Assembly (NCBI GenBank): GCA_949128115.1
Contig: OX421962.1
Coordinates: 39,517,745-39,581,744 of the forward strand
Direction of reading: 5' to 3'
Source: Anaspis maculata
Lineage: Eukaryota > Arthropoda > Insecta > Coleoptera > Scraptiidae
DNA: 64,000 bases
Shown here: in pieces, positions 44,831-56,121 of the stretch
Layout: each line of letters starts with the position of its first letter
Numbering within the stretch: position 1 is the first letter of the stretch
Position numbers and translations under genes: made by a program
The notes under the pieces: generated by a model
What the model saw: the letters and a program-made list of their open reading frames with translations, nothing else
What the model was told of the DNA's origin: nothing
The model's database searches: none

Positions 44831-44942
44831 CCTGTTCTCCTAGGAACGACCGAGAGAACAACTCATTCCCCGCTTATGTCAATCAGAGCACACTCGTTCT
44901 CCTAGGAACGACCGAGAGAACAGCTCATTCCCTGCTTATGTC
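44831..44942 (+). repeat. Subterminal 66-bp direct repeat, two copies
   Basis: GTTCTCCTAGGAACGACCGA then GAGAACA.CTCATTCCC.GCTTATGTCAA occurs twice with a 66-bp period (about 44833 and 44899). Each contains the palindrome GTTCTCCTAGGAAC. A related GTTCCTATAGGAAC palindrome lies closer to the left end (about 44760-44773). Repeated palindromes near an end are candidate transposase-binding sites. Confidence 0.8.
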
Positions 44943-45175
44943 AAATAAAGCAAAGGACTGCCAAATAGTCTAAATTGAAAATCACTAAAAAAAGCACATT
45001 GTTCATAGGTTGGCAACGCTGAATGCACCAAAAATACAACTAAAACAATTGCCAAATGACAGATGACAGATATAACTTTGACAATTGAAATTCTCGTTCG
45101 GCGTCTTTTCAATAATTTCAATTTTACGTTGCAATCTCCAATTTTTCGAAAGTTTCTTGAAATAATTTGGGTAAA

Positions 45176-45490
45176 ATGGATCCATTGAACGCGGCATTGG
45201 CGGTCCATGTAATCGCGGACTTGGAAGCGGCCGAAGAAGATGCGCGCCAACCCGGCAAACGATTTGTGGACGATAATGGGGAGAATCCTTTTGAGGAACT
45301 TTCCGAAGTGCAGTTTGTGCAGTATTTCCGCGTGACACAAGACTTGGCCCGGCACATCACAGAACTAGTCACGCCATTTATCCCAGTACCCGGGGAAGGA
45401 AGCCGGCTGACCGTAGCAAGTAAAGTAGGTACCACGTTTGGACAATCAAGTACCTACCAAAATCCTGTTTTTCCTGATACAATAATATGA
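45176..45490 (+). pseudogene. Harbinger-type transposase N-terminal fragment
   Basis: The ATG at 45176 (AAAATGG context) is preferred over an upstream non-ATG extension. The product starts MDPLNAALAVHVIADLEAAE, then has NPFEELSEVQFVQYFRVTQD and LARHITELVTPFIP, followed by SRLTVASKV. This matches the N-terminal region of HARBI1-like nucleases: an F.e.F.k.FR.sk.la..L...L.P.l box, followed by a ...t.vs.kvL.aL.ffatGsyQ box. After TVASKV similarity fades and the frame ends at 45490 without any DDE motif. Full-length members are roughly three times longer. It is therefore a truncated, inactive transposase from an internally deleted element. Confidence 0.75.
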
Positions 45491-46409
45491 CGTTATGAGT
45501 TATGATATCAAGTAGCAATACACAGGGAGGCTAGAAGACCCGTTGGTGTTATTTTTGAAAGTCTTAAAAAATTACAATTCGATTTCAAATATCATTATGA
45601 CAGCTGACAGCCAAGCTTCGACATTACACGGACATGTACGAGGTGTGTACGAGTATAGCCGAAAAGTGGACACGAAAATACCACTTTTAGAACCGGGGAA
45701 CTGATCACTTCACCGGCGTTCCCCGGTGATCGCCGGGGAACAGATCACGTGTACCGAAAATAGGGCCCCAGAACGGTTCCGCATGATGCAGCACGAGTGC
45801 TCTCGGGTATCCCACCCTTCGCCCTGATGCTTGCGATTAGAGGAAACAAGCCTAGGAGTGCCCACCAGCAAACCAGAAAGCAGAAACAAGGCCAGAGAGC
45901 AGTTCGTCGAGCAGTGGCAACGGCAGTGGAACGCCTTGGTTCAAAGTTGGATGAAAGAAATACTGGGGAGCTTCAAAAGCCTCAGCGTCAGGACAACGCG
46001 GAACACGCTCGTTTTCATTGTAACGGTCCATCAAAGCAGCGAGAAGACCTCGAAGAAAAACTGGGCAGGAGAATCGCCGTCGACAATCTCGTTCATGAGA
46101 TGCTCAGAGGCAAAGAGCAATGGATCGCAGTTTATAGTTAGCAGTTTTTAGTTTATAGCAATATAGTTTGATTTCCTCCACCTGTTATAGCCCAAAATAT
46201 GAATCTTTTTTGTTATATCCATTTCCGTTATTTACCTTCGCAAAAATTTGACAAACACATGACAAACACAAACAGAGAAACGTCAAGTGCATGCCACGTG
46301 CCGTGCATCCCACGGTCATGTCACGTTTGACGTTGGCCTCCAGAAAATGTCAACCGCCGGCCATGTTGCCATGTTGTGACGTCACACTTCTTCGGTCTAT
46401 ACTGAAGCA

Positions 46410-49400
46410 CTGTTTATTATTTGGTTCTACCAAAAGTAAAGTAAACATTGATGTACAAATTTTCAATTGGACATGACGTGCTCAAATCACTTCTTCAATA
46501 TTTGTTGCCACCGTCAATTTCCACCTGATAAGCAACATAAACGTGTCAGATTCGTAACGAGTCCAATAGGCGAATTCTTTTATTGCCAAGAGCTGAGAAC
46601 AGTTAAGTTGCAATGTTTGTTGGTCCATGAGTCGTGACAGTGACAAGTGATAGGGTCCCACTAAAGTGACCCTATACGAGTATGTTACTTTTAGGTACTG
46701 GTTCATATTTTTCCGGTACGTAGTTGCATGTTCCTCGGAACCACGAATAATGTCCTCGCAAGAGGCTCAACTCCAGCGGATTTGATTTTTTTCAGACCTG
46801 ATGTATTTTCACTACAACGCTCGCGTTGACTGGAATGGTTAACACAAACTTCAGTAATTACTCGCGTACTTTGAGAAATTAAAAAGAAAAGTTCCTAGGC
46901 GTCCAACTATAAAACACAAGGTTCTGATAAGGGCACCGCACCGCGACAATTTCGAAATCTACGAATCTACAATAAGTACGTACTTAATGGTTGAAAATAA
47001 CAATGTGCCATTATTCGTTGGCAGCAGACCAGTGGCATGTCCATAACTTGTTTCCGATCACGAATCAAAGTTTCTTTCACCCATATCCCTCGACCAACTT
47101 GGTTGGCTGTCCGTGTCCAGAAACGTCGAGCACACTTATATTTATTAATTCAACGAACATGCGTGCAAGTCTGAATATTATTATCACATACCTACATGTT
47201 CTCGAAGATAAGTATTAATACATTCATACATGGGACTTTGTGAAAGTGCACCAACCAGAGCTTTCTTGTTTTATCGGCAAATGCAAATAAACTGCGTCAA
47301 AGTGGATATTCAGCCTTCAGGTGTATGAGCTGTTGTCGCGTAAAATCAAGTCTGAACCATAGTATTAAAAATTTATTAGGATTAGGGTTATTTCTTGTGT
47401 AAACAAGAGTTTGCGGCTAAGTCATGATTTCACGTGTCATAAAAAGTCTCAAGGAAGTGGTGCTTTTGATGCGAACGAGTGCAATTTCACGGCTAAAAAG
47501 TAACTGGACAATTTCCAGATGCAATCGCAAAATAGCCGTGTAATCATTGCAGGATCTAAAATATAGACTGCAGAATCCTAGAGTAAAGTAAGTGGGTATC
47601 ACGTAGTATATAGCAGTATTACCTATATATACCTATGTATACCTAGGTACGTATAGCCGTGTAGATCAAGGTGCCAATTTTTACAATGTTGTATTCAATA
47701 ATCTGTTTCTATAAATATCGTCGTACCAATAAATATTGCAGTTTGAAAAGTACAGAAGGTAAGCTGTGGAGTTTAGACCGTACGGATTCAGAACAAACTC
47801 TTCACGTATTTCACTTCACAGCTTCGCAGTCTATACCCAAATTAAGCATTCAAATGATCAGACGATGAAACTAGTCAATTAGATTCGATGGTATTGGAAT
47901 ATTTACATAGCTAATTTTTTTAGTTTTTGCTAATTCAGTTGAATGCAAACTACCTACGTTTCAATTAATTGAATACCCTCGAATCGCTCAATAATTAGCA
48001 AGTTGCAATACAGCAAGTCGAAGATGGCATGACGTTCTTTCGCTCTGCTGGAGAGAGGCTCCTATGGTGCAAACTGCATTGCATTGCCCCTTTTCTATAC
48101 CCAACTTACTTTTACACTAAGAAAGTGGAGTACAGAGATCAATGCATCTTTTTTCACCATTTCTAGTTCATTTTAGCCCAACGACCTTGATGAACGTATT
48201 GCTATCAAAATTCACGTTTTGTCTCTCACTCTCAGACGCATCGGAAGCTCTTCGTGGTAAGTTAGGAGGTAGGAGGTAGTTAGGTAAGTCTTCGTGGACT
48301 AGAGCACTAATCCTATATGTATACCTTGATGAAATCAACTCGCAAAAATTGGCATTAAATGTACAAGTAGTTCAGAATTTTAACAATTGAAAAACTTGAA
48401 TTTTTTCTAAAATTCCTATATATTTTTTGAAAAAAGACCCTTATTCTCTTGCCAGCCCAGATTTGAATAACTCATTTTTTTTGTGTTAATTTTGAGCTGC
48501 ACAGATTTGGGGCGGCAGATACTCACGCCAGAAGAATCAATCTGTTTCTCTTTCGCTCTGCAGCTTACCCGCAGTCTGTTTAACCCATTTTTATGCTAGG
48601 AATTGCCGTCCTTGAGAATCCTTCGCGGTGGATTCAAACCTGGTATGCTGATGATTCCGCTTGTTTAGGTTCCGCATCGAAAAAGTAAAGGAATGGTTTG
48701 AAACTCTCATCGCCAGGGGACGTTCCTAAGGGTACCATCCGGAGCCAAGCAGAAGTGTTTTGGTCGTGTCCACCATGGTCGTGAAGGACGATATGCGCGG
48801 AGAAGCTGAGGCGGCTTTTTGTGATTTGCAAGTGGTGTTGAGTAGCAGATTTTTAGGTGACATGATGGGAAATGCAGATAGCAACAACGATTTTGTTCGG
48901 AACCAGGTGACTTGAATTTGGATGGGTAGAACGTGTTTATAAGTTGGCAAGAGCTGATGAAAGAAGCCCACCAAGCCGCATACTGCAATAGGCTGTTTGA
49001 GCAGGTGCGCGTGTATAAAGGCGCCAAATTTTGAAAACTTTCGTATATCTGTCATTTGAATAAAATGGCAATGCTGCATGCTCTGTCTAGCCGCCTGAGC
49101 AGCTACTGGCTCCTGGCTGTCACTTTTACACACACCATAAACGCATCTCTCTGTAGCTTCTTTGAACTTCTTTCTCGGTGAAACAATTTTCAACAAGGTG
49201 TGTTCTTTCGTCAAAACATGAGTAAGTAAATGAAATGGAGGTTAAGAAGTGTCATAATTGTCACAAGTGACAGTTGGCGCCGATCTCTTGTTGTATCGAG
49301 CGCTGTTGCCATTTTCGTTGTTCTTGTACTTCCCCAAATGATCATTGAACTTATTTACAAAAAAAAAAAAACATTTCAGTTGGAGGAGACCAGAATGGTA

Positions 49401-49678
49401 TGTAACATTCAATCAAATTATTTTTTGAATCTTGGGTACACCACAATATTTTCTGGTGCTAATTTTCAATATCGGTGTATAACACTATGAAATCTGCGCC
49501 ACACATGCGCACTCAGAAAAAAAAACCCGAACGAAACGACCTATCGTTGAATCACTGCAAAATGAATGGGCCTATTTAGAACGAGTGGTTTGGTGGTTGC
49601 GAGGAAGAATATAAGCCTCTGACCCAAGCCCCAAGCCATCCAGACCTACTTTGTCACAGTCATTGTGGAGAGAAAGGA
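46410..49678. other. Sequence without supported features
   Basis: AT-rich with short ORFs. A 162-codon minus-strand ORF (48726-49214) has no ATG-linked domain or recognisable motif, and its opposite strand also carries long open stretches, so it is not annotated as a gene. Simple GTAGG repeats lie near 48260-48285. Confidence 0.4.
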
Positions 49679-50495
49679 ATGTTTCCTGTCATGTTTTGGT
49701 ACTTAGTTTTGGTAAACTTGAAAAATCCTGACAAACAGGCGACGGAAGCCTGTGTTGCTTCGCGAGAGGCGACCTTTGTCCTGACAGACTCAGTCAGTTT
49801 TGAGGTCGATCTGGATGTCTTGTGTCATAGCGACCATGCCAAGAATGTTGTGGAAAGACAAATAAAGAAAGACAAAAGTGAGAGTACAGCTGAAGCCGCT
49901 CTAGATGAGATAGTTTCTCGACTTCCATTCTCACAGCAGAGAACGATGTCGCGAGTAGTGGATGCTGGTGCATCTCAATGGCTCACCCAGTAGTTCCGAT
50001 GTAGTGGCTGATGGCTTTGACCTCTCCTGAAATGGTTTGATTCGCAAGAAGAGCAGATTAGTGAAGGGCTAGCCATGATTCTCTCAGGGATGAGTGTGCT
50101 CGTCTGCATGGCAGGGCTGGTTTTGGGAATTACAGTTTGCGAACCAGTGATTAAAATAGCCGATTCTTGCACTAGTCAACCAGCCTTTATAGGGATTTGA
50201 TGTTCAGGGGTGTTTGGGAGGCGCGAATATTGGAATTTTTTGAAAATCACATCGTTGATGCCGACGCTCCCTATTACCGCCTCTAAAAGTTGTCCTGGAC
50301 TTTCCAGACAGCCGTCTCCAACCAGCAAAATTATTCCAGAGAGAGGCACGCCAAGTACGATAGGGCGGTTAAAGATATCAGAGTGGCCTTCACCCCTTTA
50401 GTTTGTTCGTGCAAGGGGGCAATGCATCGGGAGTTTGAGACCTTTTTAGCCGGCGGTGTACATTGGCTGACCGTTGAAAGAGGCCTCATTCTTTA
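49679..50495 (+). pseudogene. Degenerate retrotransposon-encoded protein, C-terminal domain
   Basis: Pieces of one protein lie in order on the plus strand. First comes an open segment ending SRVVDAGASQWLTQ (to 49993). It is followed by a broken stretch, then GVWEARILEFFENHIVDADA (from about 50213, after frame correction), then RERHAKYDRAVKDIRVAFTP and LVCSCKGAMHREFETFLAG (to about 50460). This order resembles a family of retrotransposon-linked proteins seen in many animal genomes: a S/A..WL..lP box, a GfW..r...ffDvrv.np.a box, then a K...Y..Rv.eve.asFTPlVfs..Gg...ea..f...La box. The histidine/cysteine-rich middle and several frames are lost. The element type (non-LTR or DIRS-like) cannot be settled here. 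Confidence 0.65.
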
Positions 50496-50656
50496 GTACT
50501 GTGCTGCTGGGTCCGCGTCAGGTTCCAATTTAGCCTGATCAAAGCATTTAGTATTATAATAAGGTTGAGGGGCACTAGAAAATTATTCGTGGGTTGGGCG
50601 TGGAGGGTGGGTTCAATTTATTATTAATTTATATTAATATGCTCATACTGTCGCGC

Positions 50657-50768
50657 GTGATCAAAGAAATTCCTTTTTTAGGCAGGCTGTGACCTGGTCA
50701 AATTCCAGGGTGCAAAACTGTTTTTGGCTAGGGCACAGCCTGCCTAAATTAGGGAATCATTTGATCAC
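50657..50768. mobile_element. Small hairpin element (copy B), intact
   Basis: The outer arms GTGATCAAAGAAATTCC and GGAATCATTTGATCAC flank a 12-bp perfect inner stem AGGCAGGCTGTG / CACAGCCTGCCT (50680-50691 and 50734-50745), and the loop contains TGGTCAAATTCCAGGG and TTTTTGGCTAGGG. The loop and stems match copy A at 3839-4352 after removal of its SINE. The short length and conserved loop are compatible with a MITE or with a structured RNA family. Confidence 0.75.
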
Positions 50769-53700
50769 ACGATACTTGCATTGTGTAAGTAATCATACTT
50801 TTTTTTCATCAAATTATATTTGTGAATCGTTCAAATAATCCAACGGATAATAGTGGCTATAGCTTCAAAGTGCACATAAATTGCAATTTAAGCTCGCGGA
50901 TACAAATCGCTTCTACTACTTACGACCAGAACTATAAAACTATATCGCACCCACATACGTACTTGCGCAGTGGCTACACGAAATTACATGGAACTCCAGT
51001 TCCGCAAAACCGAGAATAAGTCGAGGCTGATAACAAATTACGTGTTTTAAGAATGCAGCTGCCGGTGGCGGAACTGCAAATAAATCACCTGGAATATTTT
51101 AAAATTCAGTCATGCAGATCGCAGAGTCATCTTGTAAATTGATTATTTAAAACACGTTTAATTTTAGATGAGCGCTCCAATTTTCAAATGTAGGTAAGTG
51201 TATGTATCTAACTACGCACAGGTATTATTATAGTAGGTATACACGCAGATTTATAGAGAGATGCAACAATGCAAAGCTTTTACGTTTCAAGAGGGATTGT
51301 CCGGGATACCTCGGTTCGTTCAGGATCAGGACGATATCAGGACGATATATTTTTCTGTAAACTTTTGAAATTTCGACGTGCGGTGAGCATCAGTATCCAC
51401 TGGAATTTTTTTATTATATTCGTGCGTGGAAATAGAAAATGAAGCTATGGACCCATGAAAAGAAAATTCCAAGCTCAGAAATGTATGAAGGACTTGACTG
51501 ACCCTCGGAGTGACCTTGCCTAGTGTTGCTGGTGGAATGTTCTTGTCCACTTGCCTGATTTTGTTTATGAAAAACAAATGTCTTTCGTAAGTTTTGAAGC
51601 AGTTTTGATAGCTTTTTGAAATTCTTCATGTATAAAAAGAATGTAAGTATTACTTCGATGTTGGCAACGGATATATGAATAATATTAAATGTACCTATAT
51701 TATACGTAGATAGGAACATAATATAGAATGATATATTGATATAGAATCGCTCCACCGTCAAGCGTGGGTGGGCGCCCTTTGCAACTTTTTCGTTCTTTTT
51801 GCAGCTGACACGGTATAAAGCCGTGTAGTTAGTTTTTCGAATGAAACGTTTATGCTCAGTTCCAAACGAAAACATTTTTTTGTCGGGGGCTACTTTTCAG
51901 TAATGATTTTCCAAGGGCCATGCCGTAGTCTAAAGCAAAGAGAAATGTAATGGTCTTGTTGTTATTTTTATATGACAGAGTATCTGACATGTTTCGCCTT
52001 TAGGTAAAAGGCAATTTTGCTGTTTCAGCATTCCGGAGATTTCCAGTCGGATTTGGATGAGCGCATTTCTCTCGTCTGAACAACTGCAAATACCTACTGA
52101 TGTTTCCCCGTAAACTTGGTAGTAGTATTAAATTAGAATATGATGTATCTCTGAAATACTCGGGCTGGCCATCATATCGAATAAAATAAAATAAGCGGGC
52201 TTTCTGACATTTTATACATAACTGCCTCTCTCTCTCTTTTTTTCTCTCTCGTATCTCTGGCAACATCTTCTGAATCCCCCTCCCCCTTAGAATTTCACTG
52301 TAATATCATGTTCGGGGGAGCATTTAATTTCATAAGGAGCGAGAAATGGGAGGACGGTATTATATTGCCTACAATTTTCAAGATGAAACGCCGGACCGGC
52401 AAAACGTTAGTGTCTCTGGCAGAACTCACGTAAAGGTGCTCCAAAGATGCACGTATTCTGCATTAGATGATATTAATCTTGAGAAAAAACCGTCGTGGCG
52501 GTCACTGTTCCCATGATGGAGAACTTACGTAGGGACAAGATGAGCATCCTCACTTTCTTCTGCTGCAGCTCTTGTTTGTAAATCGTTGATGAAATGGAAG
52601 AATGCAGAGAGCATTTCCACGGTGACTCGAGGTTTTTCAATCTTTTGTTGTAATGGCGTATCGACGTAGTCACGACCTTTTTGCCGGTTGCGTTGCGTTT
52701 AAAATTGTCGCAGTAATTACGACTGGAATTCCTTGAATAAACAGTACCTACCGTGGTAAATTTACAAACACAATTGAATTAATCGCCTTAAATTTGAATT
52801 ATCGATTAGGTACGTACTCTCCTATGCCAGAGGCAAGGAACTGGAAATCGCCTTGTCTGGCGACAATTTTACGCAACAGCATGTCTAAGGTCGTGCAATC
52901 AATTTCGCCATCACGAAAGTACGAGTCTATTTACTCATGGATTTTTGTTCAGCTTCCGCGGACGCAGTCATTGTCAAGGTAATTCAACATTGTCGCTGGG
53001 CAAAGCGCAATAAAACAAACAACATGAAACATATTATTATATGAGCTATGGGGGATACTATTGGCTGAACATGGAACAAAGCGAAACGCAACAATGAGGT
53101 AAAATGACACAAAAACTCAATTCTGTGATGGTGGACATGGTCGGGCAGGAATATCGGAATTACGCGAGGTCTGGAAGTGAAAGCAAAAGTCTGGAAAAAC
53201 ATTTCGCCTAAAGGCTACTTCATTAGTACGTGCTTGTCTTTTTCACAGATAACGACTACTTCAAAAAAACTTTCGCGATTCGGTATAATGTCCCTGCTAC
53301 AAGTTGGCTGCCAAAGGCGGATGCTATAGTGACATCTGACAAGTATAAATTAAAATAACATAACTTCACTTCAAAGCCTTGTTTATACTGTCACTTGCCT
53401 CTCTAACTATCTTTGCAACTTCAAATTGGGACTAGTCAGGCAGTATTCAGATTATTCTTTGATAGCGCCTCATGATGAGGCGTGATAAAAAAAATATATA
53501 TTGATTTTAAACGAGTTTTCTTGTTTCTGATCTGATTGTCCATATCGTGAAACAAGCGCGTCCATTTTTCTGCTGATTTTCTGAAAAAAAATTATTTCTT
53601 TTAATTCTAAGACGTCACACTCTACCTCAGGCGCGGCGTGCTTCCAGGATTTTGATGCATTCAATTTCAAATCAGTTTTGAAGTGTAATTCCAGACTTAA

Positions 53701-55439
53701 TCTCTTGAAAGCTGACATTTATTGTTGTCTAAATTGTTCCGAGTCCGCACGTCGCGTCGGTCGTTTGCTTTTCAGCCAAAGAAATTCGCCAACTTTTTTT
53801 TTCACGTGGCGTCACTTGTCGCGCACTTGACTACCCAGTCTTACTACGTCACGAGATATTTCTATAGTTTTTTCGGGGCCTGAATAAACGCAAAAAATCA
53901 AATAAAAAACATGTGCGAGCTGCACGATGGCTCTAGTAATTAAATTCATTTTTCCCCAAACGCAAAACCCATTCTTCAACAAATGACAACGTTACTTTAT
54001 TGTAATTACCAGCTGTCACTACAATCGCCTTTGGCTGCAATCTTGTTGTAGGAAAATAATTTGAATCGCGAATAGGAAAGGCTATGACAGAAACTCAGGA
54101 TTTCTTGTGATACAACTGAAGGAAACCATAGAGCGATGCGTTATTTCCATATAAAAAAAAATAATTATTTCAGATTGGATCGTGAAATCTCATAACTGAT
54201 TGATTTCCTGCAGTGACTATCGTTTGAACACTCTACCGGAGTACCGGTTTGCGCGACAAGCACTCCTTGTTGCTATACTGCGTTCAACCACTTCAACCTT
54301 AGTCTGATTCTGTAGTTGACTAGGACGCCTTTGGAAAGGAGAAATTCGGGAAATCACAGCTCACTTGAATCACACAAGGGTTGAACCCAGTATATCATAA
54401 AAATATGAGTATAGGTAGCGTATATAGATATGTAATTCAGAAAAATTATTTGATCAATAATAGAGCCGGTGACTCGGTGCCTGAAGTTCTCGGAAACAAA
54501 CTCGATTAGGCACTTATCGGAAGGTTTTTTTTATTCTCAACATCCTTGGTTACTGTCAACTGCGCGCTACTATAGTACGTCCAGCAGAACTGTGATTCGA
54601 GTGACCTGACCTGAGACCAGTTTCGTACTAGGTAAGAGGGCGGCAAGTCTACAGTGCCAAACTAGAGAATGAACTATAAAAGAACCCATAATTTGCCGAT
54701 CTTTTTGATAATTCAGCCGTAAGAGCTATGCGCCTGCCATTTGTGCCGGTGTTTTGAAGCTACCGCACAACAACCGTCGGTTGCTAAGCGCTCATAAAGC
54801 TGAAACTTTCTGTTTTTTTTTTCTTAATGTACCAAGCGCACGCCCTGGATTCACCCACAAGCGCGCTGTTATCCAGAAATAATTTATTAATTATCAGCCC
54901 ATTGAAGCCGCTGTTGCTGTCATCCCTTTGAACAAGAAATATTTAATTAGTTAAATCCAGGAATTTCACTCAGCAAACACGCGTTATACCTACAAGCCGG
55001 GGCTTTAGTGTCGTGTGTATATACGAGAGTGTCTGTTCGGACACCCCAGACTTGACCCAGTATGAAAAACGTAGATTAATAATACGCGCGGGATCCGTCA
55101 TCCCTAAACATAAGCCCTTCAGTGGACAGGAACAACAATAAAAAATTCCATCCGGCCTGTACAAACAATGATGGCACACATGATCACCCAAGCGCTCAAT
55201 TCGGTAGAGATCAACTTCCGTTAATGTCATTCATCGTTCATTGCTGTGCCGTTACCTTGACAACCCATCAGCCTATCTAATCCTCCTCTACATCTAACGA
55301 GCTAAACATATTAAACCGATATCGATATTCGATGAGCTAAGCTTACGACAGGTATCGTCCTGGGACGGCAAAGTATAGAGGAGAGAGGATAACTCATACA
55401 CACGCCCACCCGGCGGGCCGTGGAACCACCGACGACGGT
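50769..55439. other. Sequence without supported features
   Basis: No protein-like segment with splice context, no paired inverted repeats and no long tandem arrays were found. A TCTCTC-type short run lies at about 52228-52252. Confidence 0.4.
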
Positions 55440-55769
55440 ATGCCACGCTTTTATTGGTTTATTCCTAAGACATACGAAAGAAAGTTGGCTTGGGAGTTTG
55501 GGAACGCTGCGAAAGCCCAGCCAGGTATCTCGTATCTACGAGACGTCTACATTTCTAAGTTTGCTAAACTGACATCAATAATGTTTGACACACTTGACAA
55601 GCACAGTGATAATCAATCGACAAAGCTATATGAATCCACTGTGTTCTTTATCCGTGTTTCGGAAATAGTGGAAACGGCACGTTCGGGAAATGTCCTATAC
55701 GAGTACGCTGCGTTTTTGAGTATTGCAAAGCCCTTTTTACATACATGTTCCCAGAACCTATCTGAATAA
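55440..55769 (+). CDS. Hypothetical single-exon ORF, 109 codons
   Basis: The ATG at 55440 opens 109 codons to TAA. The product starts MPRFYWFIPKTYERKLAWEF and contains AKLTSIMFDTLDKHSD and FFIRVSEIVETARSG. Amino-acid composition is balanced and protein-like, unlike the repeat-derived ORFs nearby, and a GC-rich leader (CACCCGGCGGGCCGTGG) precedes it. No signal peptide, membrane segment or family motif is visible. The start context (GGTATGC) is only moderate. It could be a small orphan gene, an exon of a longer gene or a remnant of a mobile element. Confidence 0.35.
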   Translation: MPRFYWFIPKTYERKLAWEFGNAAKAQPGISYLRDVYISKFAKLTSIMFDTLDKHSDNQSTKLYESTVFFIRVSEIVETARSGNVLYEYAAFLSIAKPFLHTCSQNLSE

Positions 55770-56121
55770 TTTTGATATTTTATCATAGCAAGCGAAATCT
55801 AAGTTCAGTTTCTATGTAGAGGGTAAGATAAAGAAAAAAATCTCTGAACGTCATATGATGCGCAGTTTTATGACTGTTAAGGTGAATCAAACAATTTTGA
55901 AACGTTTTAAACCGTTTTTGAGATATTTTGAAAAAACTGAAATCTGTCAAATCAGACGTTATCTCCATTAAATCGGTAATTTTTGGAAATATTCGAGTGA
56001 AACTTATTTGCTTAATAGGTGTAGGTGACGCTAAAAATTGACAACGACTCCAGCTAGTGCTCTTCACAATTCGATGGTCTAAGACTATGTACTTGGGCAA
56101 AAGTACATAGTGTAGAAAATA

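Larger units (their letters stand above)
44732..45768. mobile_element. PIF/Harbinger element, 1037 bp, with CAG duplication
   Basis: The ends GGGCCCTATTTTCGGT and ACCGAAAATAGGGCCC are perfect inverted repeats, each abutted by CAG (44729-44731 and 45769-45771), a 3-bp target duplication. Removing the element plus one CAG restores the reading frame of the surrounding retrotransposon ORF across the junction, which independently fixes the boundaries. The interior has an N-terminal transposase ORF (45176-45490), two copies of a 66-bp direct repeat near the left end, and a hairpin GTTCCCCGGTGATCGCCGGGGAAC near the right end. The catalytic DDE part is deleted, so it is non-autonomous. Confidence 0.9.
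44660..46150 (+). pseudogene. Non-LTR retrotransposon ORF2 C-terminal relic, split by a Harbinger element
   Basis: Left of the insertion (44690-44729) the plus strand reads RELRKAALRITSAY. Right of it (from 45769) it resumes RTVPHDAARVLSGIPPFALM. Together they match the conserved stretch after the thumb of Jockey/R1-type reverse transcriptases (q.kaALRv.sAYRTvs.dA..VlaGiPPi.lla). Further on, after frame changes, come REQFVEQWQRQWNA and DNAEHARFHC...REDLEEKLGR, then NLVHEMLRGKEQWIAV. These are the W..RWd box and the zinc-knuckle-like C-terminal motif (aEH..F.C...R..LE...G) of that group. A deletion removed the part between them, including the first cysteines. Stops and shifts make it inactive. 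Confidence 0.8.
44415..46400. mobile_element. Outer TIR element enclosing a retrotransposon relic
   Basis: An identical 57-bp block lies in inverted orientation at 44453-44509 and 46328-46384, starting TGACGTCACAACATGGCAAC on the left. Partial matches extend inward (TGACGTTTCT.TGTTTG) and outward (ATAGACCG.AGAAGTG). Perfect identity over 57 bp points to a recent insertion or a conversion event. Between the ends lie the non-LTR relic (44660-46150) and the Harbinger element within it. A third partial copy of TGACATTTTCTGGAGG lies at 44549. No target duplication is clear. Confidence 0.7.

Noticed and set aside
44936..45435. Minus-strand ORFs of 103-139 codons
   Set aside because: Shadows of the plus-strand Harbinger transposase fragment.
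48600..48665. Possible fourth SINE head (GGATTCAAACCTGG)
   Set aside because: A B-box-like string without a convincing A-box at the right distance and no target duplication.
48726..49214. 162-codon minus-strand ORF as a gene
   Set aside because: No recognisable motif, ordinary AT-rich codon use and competing open frames on both strands.
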